Below, one piece after another: positions 1 through 5,432 of a DNA stretch of 5,432 nt. Location of the stretch: NCBI GenBank assembly GCA_017405115.1, contig JAFRBA010000025.1, positions 1-5,432 of the forward strand. Direction: 5' to 3'. The notes beneath the pieces were generated by a model that saw only the letters and a list, made by a program, of their open reading frames with translations, was not told the origin of the DNA and made no database searches. Position 1 is the stretch's first letter; each line of letters begins with the position of its first letter. This stretch comes from Kiritimatiellia bacterium (GTDB taxonomy: Bacteria; Verrucomicrobiota; Kiritimatiellia; RFP12; UBA1067). The position numbers and the translations under genes were made by a program.

Positions 1-1
1 A

Positions 2-97
2 GTGGGGGAGTGGAGGAGTGGGGGAGTGGAGGAGTGGGGGAGTGGAGGAGTGGAAGAGTGGAAAAGTGGAAAAGTGGAGGGGTGGAGGGGTGGATCC
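2..97. repeat. Degenerate 8-bp tandem repeat (GTGGRRRR)
   Basis: Eleven consecutive octamers run from position 2 to 89, followed by a decayed twelfth (GTGGATCC, 90-97). The order is GTGGGGGA and GTGGAGGA alternating three times, then GTGGAAGA, two GTGGAAAA and two GTGGAGGG. All units share GTGG; variation is confined to the second half, almost all A/G. The array probably continues beyond the left window edge. It ends directly against the stop codon of the MBOAT gene (98-100), so it is the 3' flank of the operon and leaves no visible space for a normal terminator. The plus strand is G-rich with several runs of four or five G. An open plus-strand frame through it encodes only low-complexity Gly/Glu/Trp/Ser peptide and is not a credible gene. 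Confidence 0.93.
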
Positions 98-1501
98 TCA
101 GAAGTTGAAGTATATGAACGGATTGTGTGCGTTCATGACCAGGCAGGAGATGCTCAGCACGAAGAGCGCAAACTGCAGGACATAGCCGACCACCACGACC
201 TCCGCGCCTTTGATCTGCTTCAGGATCGGCGTCGAGCCGACGGCCGCGATGACGAACGGCACGGCGACTTCGCGGCTCCAGAAGACAAACGACCCGTCGA
301 CCAGGGGCGCGCCCGCGCCGAACATCGCCGAAAGGTAGCGTCCGGCCGCCGCCAGGTCCGCAGACCTGAAAAGCACCCATCCGAGAACCACAAACAGGAT
401 CGTCATCGGCTGGCTGACCAGCCTTAGCGCCCGGGACGAATCGACCCGTTTCACCCATCCCGTGAGCTTCTCGGCTGTGATGAGGACGCCGTAGAGGACG
501 CCCCAGATGATGAACGTCCAGTTCGCGCCGTGCCACACGCCGGTCGCGAACCACACCACCGCGAGGTTGAAGACGAGCCGGCGCTTCCCCACGCGCGAGC
601 CGCCGAGGGGGAAGTAGACGTAGTCGCGGAACCAGCTGCCGAGCGAGATGTGCCAGCGCCGCCAGAACTCGGTGACGGTCTTCGATATATACGGATAGTT
701 GAAGTTCTCAAGGAAGTTGAACCCGAACATCTTGCCGAGGCCGATCGCCATGTCGGAGTAGCCGGAGAAGTCGAAGTATATCTGGAACGTGTATGCGGCG
801 GCCCCGAACCACGCAAACGCCACCGACGGCGCGTGCGCGGCGAACGCCCGGTCCGCCACCTCGGCCATGATGTTCGCGAGCAGCATCTTCTTGTTGAAGC
901 CGACGACGAACCTGAAGACGCCCTGCGTGAACTGGTCCCAAGTGGTGCGGCGCGAGCGTATCTGGTCCGCGACCGTCGTGTAGCGCACGATCGGGCCTGC
1001 GATCAGCTGCGGGAAGAGCGCGATGTACAGGGCGAGCGAAATCGGGTTGCGCTGCGCAGGCACTCCGCGCGAGACGTCTATCACGTAGCTCAGGGCCTGG
1101 AAGGTGAAGAAGGAGATGCCTATCGGCAGGAGGATGCTCGTCTGCGGAATCGCGCCCTGGACGCACGGGAACCATGCGCGCAGTGTGGCCGTGACGAAGT
1201 TGAGGTACTTGTACGCCCCGATGAGCAGCAGGTTCCCCGTTACGGCCGCCGCAAGAAGCCACCGCGCCGCCGCCGTTTTGCCGCGCGTGCGCAGCGCCTC
1301 CAGCCCCAGGGCCGCGAAATAGTTGAACACGATGGACGCGACCATCACGAAGACGAAGCGCGGCTCGCCCCAGGCGTAGAAGAACAGGCTCGCCGCGAGA
1401 AGCCATGCGTTCTTCAGGCCGAACCGGAATGGCAGGACGTAGTAGCCCGCCAGCACTATGGGAAGGAACAGGAACAGGAACTCTATCGACGAAAAGAGCA
1501 T
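98..1501 (-). CDS. MBOAT-family membrane O-acetyltransferase (AlgI-like)
   Basis: This 467-aa polytopic protein resembles AlgI, the MBOAT protein that passes acetyl groups across the cytoplasmic membrane for O-acetylation of alginate and other exopolysaccharides. Visible features are about 11 to 13 hydrophobic segments beginning at residues 6-24, the conserved block FWRRWHISLGSWFRDY (279-294) followed by FPLGG, and the VWHGANW motif (322-328) with His324 as the expected catalytic histidine; AlgI of Pseudomonas has its essential histidine at nearly the same position. The C-terminus ends in NPFIYFNF, a typical ending for this subfamily, so the protein looks full length. The ATG lies two bases after the stop of the upstream DHHW gene (TAG-CC-ATG); the only Shine-Dalgarno-like GGAG (1515-1518) is 13 nt away, so translational coupling is likely. 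Family is near certain. The substrate is unknown: alginate-like, cellulose-like or another glycan are all possible. Confidence 0.95.
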   Translation of the reverse strand: MLFSSIEFLFLFLPIVLAGYYVLPFRFGLKNAWLLAASLFFYAWGEPRFVFVMVASIVFNYFAALGLEALRTRGKTAAARWLLAAAVTGNLLLIGAYKYLNFVTATLRAWFPCVQGAIPQTSILLPIGISFFTFQALSYVIDVSRGVPAQRNPISLALYIALFPQLIAGPIVRYTTVADQIRSRRTTWDQFTQGVFRFVVGFNKKMLLANIMAEVADRAFAAHAPSVAFAWFGAAAYTFQIYFDFSGYSDMAIGLGKMFGFNFLENFNYPYISKTVTEFWRRWHISLGSWFRDYVYFPLGGSRVGKRRLVFNLAVVWFATGVWHGANWTFIIWGVLYGVLITAEKLTGWVKRVDSSRALRLVSQPMTILFVVLGWVLFRSADLAAAGRYLSAMFGAGAPLVDGSFVFWSREVAVPFVIAAVGSTPILKQIKGAEVVVVGYVLQFALFVLSISCLVMNAHNPFIYFNF

Positions 1502-1503
1502 GG

Positions 1504-2670
1504 CTATTTCAGGTCTCCGTAGTTGAACAGCGGCGGGCTCGACGACGTGCGCATGTCGGCAAAGTCCCTGCTGATGCCCAGCGCGCTCGGATTGTTGAGC
1601 TGCAGCACGAGGTCGGGCTTGAACTCCTCCACGAACCCCGCGACGGACATTCCCTCGGAGAACCGCCGCTGGTCGAGGACAAGGATGTCGGTGAAGATGG
1701 AGGAAAGCATGGCCTGGAGCGGACGCACATAGCTGTCGCCGACGATCAGCAGCCGCTTGCCCACGGGCGCGCCTCTGTTCTCGTGCCGCACGACGTCATA
1801 CATGCCGCCGATGTACAGCGACAGGTAGCCGTCCTTCCTGACCCCGTTCTCGGGAATCGTCTGCATCGTGCGCGAACGCCACATGACGGTATTGCGGAAG
1901 TTTCCCGAATGGCGGATCCGCCTTGACGGGACGGTCATCGTCATCTTCGTCTTGAATCGGGGGGTGTATGCAACCGCGTCGTCCAGCACGCCCCCGAAGA
2001 AACGGCCTGTGCGCCAGGCCCTGGTCCCCATGAAGCACTTTCTCCAGACCTTGCGCCTCCATGACGCCGGCGCAAGGAAAGTCGCCGCTTTCGCCGGGTC
2101 TTCGCCGGCGGCACTGACAAGTTCCGGCGCAAGGCGCCGGAACACCCTGAACACCGCGTCGTTGTTCCAGTGATGGTCGGTGAAGTAGAAGTAGCGCATC
2201 ACGTCGTCCTCGGTGGCCGTCAGCATCCTGCGGAGGTCGATCGTGTGCACTCCTCGCTCCTTGGCGGCTGCAAGGAAGATGTCCGCCTTTTCGTTGCCGG
2301 TGTTCACGAGCGGCGGCGGCAGCATTCTGCCCTCCATGTCGATCTTCGTCGGGGCCTGGGCATAGACGTACGGGATGTTTCGCTTCGCAAGCCAGTCCGC
2401 GAAATACGCCACGACGTCGGCGAGCTTCTCAAGTTTCTCGGGACTGTTCTTCATCTCCATGAGCAGCATCCCGCGAGGCGTCCGGTAGACCTCGTTGACG
2501 AACCTTCGTCCGGCAAGGCGGGAGGCGCCGCCGTTGAGTTCGATGAACTGCTCCTTCAGTGGGAACTTCTCGGCGAGCGTACGACCTTTCGGATCCCCGA
2601 GTCCAAGCGCGAGCGAGACCGCAAAGCCGACGATCGCCGCGAGGAATGCAAAGGTGAAGACCGTGCGCAT
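1504..2670 (-). CDS. DHHW/AlgJ-AlgX-like SGNH O-acetyltransferase, membrane-anchored
   Basis: This 388-aa protein fits the DHHW family, relatives of the AlgJ/AlgX SGNH-hydrolase-like acetyltransferases that act outside the membrane with an AlgI-type MBOAT partner. Residues 5-24 form one hydrophobic segment without a clear cleavage site, suggesting a signal anchor with the rest extracytoplasmic. The signature TDHHWNN (164-170) gives the Asp165 and His167 catalytic pair, and IVGDSYVRPL (309-318) supplies the nucleophile candidate Ser313. The order Asp-His first, Ser later matches AlgX/AlgJ and not classical SGNH esterases. The YAQAPTKID segment (103-111) also resembles the family. The ATG is 13 nt after the glycosyltransferase stop, with AGGGG at 2681-2685 overlapping that stop. 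The next gene is the MBOAT partner, only 2 nt away, which supports a two-component acetylation module. An esterase role is a less likely alternative. Substrate unknown. Confidence 0.88.
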   Translation of the reverse strand: MRTVFTFAFLAAIVGFAVSLALGLGDPKGRTLAEKFPLKEQFIELNGGASRLAGRRFVNEVYRTPRGMLLMEMKNSPEKLEKLADVVAYFADWLAKRNIPYVYAQAPTKIDMEGRMLPPPLVNTGNEKADIFLAAAKERGVHTIDLRRMLTATEDDVMRYFYFTDHHWNNDAVFRVFRRLAPELVSAAGEDPAKAATFLAPASWRRKVWRKCFMGTRAWRTGRFFGGVLDDAVAYTPRFKTKMTMTVPSRRIRHSGNFRNTVMWRSRTMQTIPENGVRKDGYLSLYIGGMYDVVRHENRGAPVGKRLLIVGDSYVRPLQAMLSSIFTDILVLDQRRFSEGMSVAGFVEEFKPDLVLQLNNPSALGISRDFADMRTSSSPPLFNYGDLK

Positions 2671-2680
2671 CGCGTCGTCG

Positions 2681-2685
2681 CCCCT
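2681..2685 (-). promoter_or_regulatory. Ribosome binding site overlapping upstream stop codon
   Basis: On the minus strand the sequence reads TAGGGG, ten bases, then ATG. The AGGGG Shine-Dalgarno-like element shares its first bases with the TAG stop of the glycosyltransferase gene (2684-2686). This arrangement supports the chosen start of the DHHW gene and suggests that its translation is coupled to the preceding gene. Confidence 0.6.
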
Positions 2686-4075
2686 AGTGGAGCAGTCCCT
2701 TCAGCTTCCGGACGGGCCAGGTGATCAGCCGCCCGATCCTGTATGCACGCGAATTGCGCAACGCATTCAGCTCCTTCTTCAGCTTGCGCGACTTTTCCTT
2801 GTAAGCCTTTGCCTTCTCCTTGCGGCGGCGCAGCTTCTCCCTGCACTGCCTGACCTTCTCCCTGCACTGGCGCAGCTTTTCGGCGTTGACGTTGATTTCG
2901 TCCAGGCGCCTGAGGAAGTGGATGTCGACATGCCCGATGAGGATTCGCAGGATTTCCGGCACGACGGCGGGCGCCTCGACCAGCCGCCGGCCCTCCGGGT
3001 GCAGCGCGACCTCGAACGCCTCGTTGTACAGGGCCTTCTGGTCGAGATGAAGGAACCACTCGAAGTCTTTGCGGGCAAGAGCCCCAAGCCGGTGTCTTTC
3101 GTCGGCGTCGGCCAGGAGCCTGCAGACCTCCTCGGCGGCGGCATCCACGTCGCCCTGGGGCACGGAGCAGTAGCCTGTTCCTGGACGGGTGGTGTCGAGG
3201 TAGTCCATCTGGTAGCCGACGGTTGGCAGGGCGGCCATCTTCGCCTCGATGAGGGAGTGCATGAATCCCTCGAAGGAGGTAGTGACGAGAAAGACGTCCG
3301 CATCACGCAAATAGGACGCCACGTCATTGATGAAGCCCGGCAGCGAGACGTGCGCGGCCAGCTCGGGACGCTCGGCGAGGTAAGCCTCCACGTCGCGGCG
3401 CCGGGATCCGTCCCCCAACATGGTCAGCGTCGCGTCCGGGAACCGCACAAGCACCTTCTCGAGGATCTGCACTGCGTGCAGGGGACGCTTGCTCGGGACG
3501 ATTCGGCCCGTCCAAAGGAGCTTGTGCCCGTTCCCGTGGACGGGCACGCTCTCGAACATGTCGGGATCCGAATATGGAATGTGCACTGCGGGCACGCCCA
3601 TCAGCTCGAAAAACGCCTTGTCGGTGCTCGACAGGGTGATGACGCCCTTGGCGTGGCTGACGACTCCCTCGATCTGCTCGAGCACGTGGCCTTCCCAGGC
3701 CTTGATCATGTTGAGCGCGCTGAAGCAGCTGTGCCACTGCAGAAGCGCCGGGACGCCCATCTCCTCGAAGAGGCTGAGGTCGTCTATGGCGAACCTGGCG
3801 TAGTATTCGTGGTGGATGACCAGGTCGCAGCCCGACTCGGATATCGCCGCGCGGAGTTTCTCCCTGCGTTCGGGGCTGGATTCATCGCGTATGCCCACAT
3901 CACCGATGACGACATGGCGAAACGGAACGCTTATCTTGAAGTCGCTCTCGCTCCTGGGCTCGCGCGTGAACACGACCAGCTCGTGACCCATGGCATGCTG
4001 AGCGGCAAGTATGGCCTCGGTTCCGCGCGGCATTCCGCCGCCGCCGAAAGCCCGGTACATATGGCCTATGACCAT
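2684..4075 (-). CDS. Family-4-like glycosyltransferase (GT-B) with C-terminal coiled coil
   Basis: This 463-aa protein is a retaining GT-B glycosyltransferase that would transfer a sugar from a nucleotide sugar to a glycan or lipid-linked acceptor at the cytoplasmic face of the membrane. The N-terminal acceptor domain opens with a glycine-rich loop (GGGG, 11-14). The C-terminal donor domain has WTGRIVPSKRP (188-198), with Arg191 and Lys196 as phosphate contacts, the LGDG turn (220-223), and the EX7E motif with Glu269 and Glu277 in SFEGFMHSLIEAK. After the catalytic fold, at about 360, comes a helical region, then a charged coiled coil (about 396-440) rich in Lys, Arg and Glu with heptad RQCREK repeats, and a basic tail SRAYRIGRLITWPVRKLKG (442-460) that could sit on the membrane. 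The ATG follows a strong AAAGGAGG and an in-frame TAA lies just upstream, fixing the start. Donor and acceptor cannot be told from sequence. Confidence 0.93.
   Translation of the reverse strand: MVIGHMYRAFGGGGMPRGTEAILAAQHAMGHELVVFTREPRSESDFKISVPFRHVVIGDVGIRDESSPERREKLRAAISESGCDLVIHHEYYARFAIDDLSLFEEMGVPALLQWHSCFSALNMIKAWEGHVLEQIEGVVSHAKGVITLSSTDKAFFELMGVPAVHIPYSDPDMFESVPVHGNGHKLLWTGRIVPSKRPLHAVQILEKVLVRFPDATLTMLGDGSRRRDVEAYLAERPELAAHVSLPGFINDVASYLRDADVFLVTTSFEGFMHSLIEAKMAALPTVGYQMDYLDTTRPGTGYCSVPQGDVDAAAEEVCRLLADADERHRLGALARKDFEWFLHLDQKALYNEAFEVALHPEGRRLVEAPAVVPEILRILIGHVDIHFLRRLDEINVNAEKLRQCREKVRQCREKLRRRKEKAKAYKEKSRKLKKELNALRNSRAYRIGRLITWPVRKLKGLLH
2834..2869 (-). repeat. 21-nt period repeat inside the glycosyltransferase coiled coil
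   Basis: A 15-bp sequence, CTTCTCCCTGCACTG on the plus strand, occurs identically at 2834-2848 and 2855-2869, 21 bp apart. It encodes successive heptads of the form RQCREK followed by V or L (residues about 402-415). A 21-nt period is exactly one coiled-coil heptad, so the identity at DNA level, beyond the protein pattern, points to recent duplication by slippage. A cysteine recurs at the same heptad position (Cys404 and Cys411). Confidence 0.8.
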
Positions 4076-4078
4076 GGT

Positions 4079-4086
4079 CCTCCTTT
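4079..4086 (-). promoter_or_regulatory. Strong Shine-Dalgarno, close to the start
   Basis: The minus strand reads AAAGGAGG-ACC-ATG. The anti-16S match is near perfect, but the spacing to the ATG is only three bases, shorter than usual. The next in-frame ATG (Met6) would be 18 bases away, which is too far, and an in-frame TAA sits a few codons upstream, so the annotated start remains the best choice. Confidence 0.75.
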
Positions 4087-4087
4087 A

Positions 4088-4100
4088 AAAAGACTCTTTT
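4088..4100 (-). other. Small A/T-rich inverted repeat between dehydrogenase and glycosyltransferase genes
   Basis: AAAAGA and TCTTTT flank a single central base, followed on the transcribed strand by more T and then the Shine-Dalgarno of the glycosyltransferase gene. It occupies the only sizeable gap (29 nt) inside the operon. The stem is A/T-rich and short, so it is at most a weak attenuator or RNA-processing site. It may be chance. Confidence 0.3.
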
Positions 4101-4104
4101 ACGG

Positions 4105-4869
4105 TCAGATGCGCTCTTCGTGGCCTCGGAAGTGGACGTTGAGGGTGTGCAGGGGCGTTAGCAACTGGCCGAGCGGAGTGCCCTGCGTCATGATCGTGAA
4201 GGCGTTTACGTCCTTAGGGAAGCACTTCCCGCCGTAGCCGAACTTGCCGTCGGGGCCGGGCACATAGGTGTGGGAGTCGTTGATGTAGCCCGAGAGCAGC
4301 ATGCCGGCGTGGACGCTCGCCCAGTCCGCGCCCATCCGCCTGCAGTAGTCGTACACGGCGTTGAAGTAGGTCACCTTGTAGGCGCCAAACACGTTGTGCG
4401 CGTACTTCGTTATCTCGGCCTCGAGCGGGGTCATTCGCACGAACCTCTTGCCCTTGAATATGCGCGAGAGGAGCTCCACCTCGCCGGTGAACACCATCGG
4501 CTGCCGGCGGAAGTCCTCTATGTAGGTGCGTTCAGTGAGGAACTCGGGCATGAAGTACACGTGGTGCCCGGTGGTCTTAGAGAGCTTCTCGGACGTACCG
4601 GGGAGTATTGTCGTTCGCACGAATACTGGCTTGTCCGGCAAATCGGAGATCAGCTTCGTCATCAGCGTCAGGTCCTGGGTGCCGTCGTCCTCGGTGGGCA
4701 CGTGGATCTGCAGGAAGTAGACGTCCGCCCCGGAGATGTCGTCATTCATCCCTTTGGGCGGGTCGCTGACCACGACCCTCACCCTGGGGTTGTTCTCCTC
4801 GAGCCACGCCTTGAGCGCGCCGCCAACGAAACCGCAGCCTATGATGCCGACAGTTATGTTCTTTCCCAT
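4105..4869 (-). CDS. Short UDP-glucose/GDP-mannose dehydrogenase-family protein, no UDP-binding C-terminal domain
   Basis: The family performs NAD-dependent four-electron oxidation of a nucleotide sugar to a uronic acid. Residues 6-16 hold the Rossmann loop (GIIGCGFVG, GxGxxG). Later landmarks are VPTE (58-61), RTTILPGT (85-92), PEFLTERTYIED (108-119), EITKYAHN (152-159) and GYGGKCFPKD (211-220). Positions equivalent to the catalytic Thr, Glu, Lys, Asn, Cys and Asp of UDP-glucose dehydrogenase are present as Thr87, Glu109, Lys155, Asn159, Cys216 and Asp220. The protein stops at 254 residues, whereas the family is usually about 390 to 450, and the C-terminal third that helps bind UDP and dimerise is missing. 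The next gene begins 29 nt later, so no remnant of that domain is present. AAGGA (4876-4880) sits 6 nt before the ATG. It is the first gene of the operon. The enzyme class is well supported; substrate and full activity are uncertain. Confidence 0.88.
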   Translation of the reverse strand: MGKNITVGIIGCGFVGGALKAWLEENNPRVRVVVSDPPKGMNDDISGADVYFLQIHVPTEDDGTQDLTLMTKLISDLPDKPVFVRTTILPGTSEKLSKTTGHHVYFMPEFLTERTYIEDFRRQPMVFTGEVELLSRIFKGKRFVRMTPLEAEITKYAHNVFGAYKVTYFNAVYDYCRRMGADWASVHAGMLLSGYINDSHTYVPGPDGKFGYGGKCFPKDVNAFTIMTQGTPLGQLLTPLHTLNVHFRGHEERI

Positions 4870-4875
4870 CTTCTT

Positions 4876-4880
4876 TCCTT
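4876..4880 (-). promoter_or_regulatory. Ribosome binding site of the first operon gene
   Basis: AAGGA on the minus strand, six bases before the ATG of the dehydrogenase gene. The spacing is standard and supports that start; the encoded N-terminus leads directly into the Rossmann strand as expected for a full-length beginning. Confidence 0.75.
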
Positions 4881-4904
4881 ACTGGCAATCTTGTGGTTTT
4901 GCGT

Positions 4905-4933
4905 ATGATACCATTTTTCTCCGTCCGTCACAA
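4905..4933 (-). promoter_or_regulatory. Sigma70-type promoter of the polysaccharide operon
   Basis: On the minus strand, TTGTGA (4933-4928, four of six matches to TTGACA) is followed by exactly 17 bases and TATCAT (4910-4905, five of six matches to TATAAT). The base triplet before the -10 box is TGG, an extended -10. Transcription would start near 4898 and give a leader of about 29 nt before the dehydrogenase ATG. It lies between the 5S gene and the operon, in the one stretch of the window that is locally A/T-rich, which fits an independent promoter. Regulation is unknown. Confidence 0.7.
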
Positions 4934-4939
4934 TAGCGT

Positions 4940-4949
4940 AATGCGCATT
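4940..4949. promoter_or_regulatory. 10-bp perfect palindrome upstream of the -35 box
   Basis: AATGCGCATT is a perfect palindrome ending 7 bp upstream of the predicted -35 element. The position suits a small activator or repressor site, but ten bases of dyad symmetry in about 100 bp of intergenic DNA can arise by chance and no regulator gene is present in the window. Confidence 0.25.
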
Positions 4950-4967
4950 TGGGGTGAGCGGGGCATG

Positions 4968-4973
4968 AAAAAA
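4968..4973 (-). terminator. T6 run directly after the 5S rRNA 3' end; possible rRNA terminator
   Basis: The transcribed strand reads GGCCC-TTTTTT immediately after the last paired base of 5S helix I. The GC-rich helix (10 pairs including one G-U) followed by six T has the form of an intrinsic terminator, with the whole 5S acting as the loop. No separate hairpin plus T-run is visible between this point and the operon promoter. Whether it terminates efficiently is uncertain. Confidence 0.4.
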
Positions 4974-5092
4974 GGGCCGGCGGCGTCCTACTCTCGCGCG
5001 GGCGGGTCCCGCACTACCCTCGGCGATGGGGCGCTTGACTTCCGTGTTCGGAATGGGAACGGGTATTTCTGCCTCTCCATGGCCACCGGCCC
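4974..5092 (-). rRNA. rrf: 5S ribosomal RNA, complete
   Basis: The minus strand gives about 119 nt with the 5S architecture. The ends GGGCCGGTGG and CCGCCGGCCC pair as the ten-base helix I (one G-U). The conserved loop segment CATTCCGAACACGGAAGT is present around 5037-5056, followed by GCGAGAGTAGG near the 3' end, as in bacterial 5S. It is the last gene of the ribosomal RNA operon; the ends were placed from helix I, so each could be off by one or two bases. Confidence 0.96.
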
Positions 5093-5202
5093 GGAAATGG
5101 GCTGGTCAGTCGGGGACTAAAGAGAACTACAACCCGCACGGCGGGACCGCGAGGTCCTTTCTCACCTTGGGGTGAAGTCTTCCTTTTTTTGAAAAGGAAT
5201 AA
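5093..5202 (-). other. 23S-5S internal transcribed spacer
   Basis: This 110-nt spacer contains no tRNA. It holds several short inverted repeats: CCTTTT/AAAAGG (5182-5197), TCACC/GGTGA (5162-5175), GGACC/GGTCC (5144-5157) and CCCGC/GCGGG (5133-5145). The last two share two bases (5144-5145) and so are mutually exclusive in full. Such stems are candidates for processing signals that separate 23S from 5S in the precursor. I see no open reading frame worth calling. Confidence 0.8.

Positions 5203-5432
<230 letters not shown>

Noticed and set aside
2..97. CRISPR array
   Set aside because: Units are 8 bp and directly adjacent, with no spacers of unique sequence.
2..427. A 141-codon plus-strand frame starting in the octamer repeat
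   Set aside because: Its first part is the repeat read as peptide and the rest is antisense to the MBOAT C-terminus; no family resemblance.
530..1522. A 330-codon plus-strand open frame opposite the MBOAT gene
   Set aside because: The translation is Arg/Glu/Asp/His-rich, the mirror of a hydrophobic membrane protein, with no motif, and the opposite strand carries a certain MBOAT protein.
4088..4100. Intrinsic terminator inside the operon
   Set aside because: The inverted repeat is A/T-rich with a one-base centre, giving at best a four- or five-pair weak stem, and it is followed at once by a strong ribosome binding site.
2495..4237. A 580-codon open frame on the plus strand, antisense to the glycosyltransferase gene
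   Set aside because: It overlaps genes with clear family motifs, its product is low-complexity Leu/Val/Arg/Asp-rich sequence without recognisable domains, and such frames are expected opposite GC-rich genes with G/C at third positions.
4270..4908. A 212-codon plus-strand frame opposite the dehydrogenase gene
   Set aside because: It is antisense to a gene with an intact Rossmann motif and catalytic residues, and its product is a His/Val/Glu-rich string without domain features.
5093..5202. tRNA in the 23S-5S spacer
   Set aside because: No cloverleaf, T-loop consensus or CCA-like end is visible; only short hairpins are present.

Overview
The window reads as one continuous minus-strand transcription direction in a GC-rich bacterial chromosome. 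Entering from the right edge and moving left, it holds the 3' end of a 23S rRNA gene, a 110-nt spacer without a tRNA, a complete 5S rRNA gene, a roughly 100-nt promoter region, and a tightly packed four-gene surface-polysaccharide operon. The left edge is a degenerate 8-bp tandem repeat. I see no convincing plus-strand gene. The many long plus-strand open frames are antisense shadows of GC-rich genes.

The four genes in transcription order are: (1) a short UDP-glucose/GDP-mannose dehydrogenase-family protein (254 aa) that keeps the Rossmann motif and all the catalytic positions I can align but lacks the usual C-terminal UDP-binding domain; (2) a GT-B, family-4-like glycosyltransferase (463 aa) with a highly charged C-terminal coiled coil and a basic 'SRAYRIGR' tail; (3) a membrane-anchored DHHW/AlgJ-AlgX-like SGNH acetyltransferase (388 aa); (4) an AlgI-like MBOAT membrane O-acetyltransferase (467 aa). 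Gaps between them are 29, 13 and 2 nt. A good sigma70-type promoter (TTGTGA, 17 bp, TATCAT with an extended TGG) lies between the 5S gene and the first gene, so the operon need not depend on rRNA read-through.

Working model (inference): the dehydrogenase oxidises a nucleotide sugar towards a uronic acid, the glycosyltransferase adds a sugar to a lipid-linked or growing glycan, and the MBOAT/DHHW pair moves acetyl groups across the membrane and onto the polymer outside. The acetylation pair is recognisable from motifs; the polymer is not identifiable. No flippase, polymerase or export gene is visible.

Taxonomy: rRNA and proteins are clearly bacterial. GC content, the coiled-coil glycosyltransferase tail and the GTGGAGGA-type intergenic repeats make me think of gut or rumen Kiritimatiellota/Verrucomicrobiota-type genomes, but this is an impression from memory and not proven by the sequence. 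The 23S fragment would settle it by a database search.
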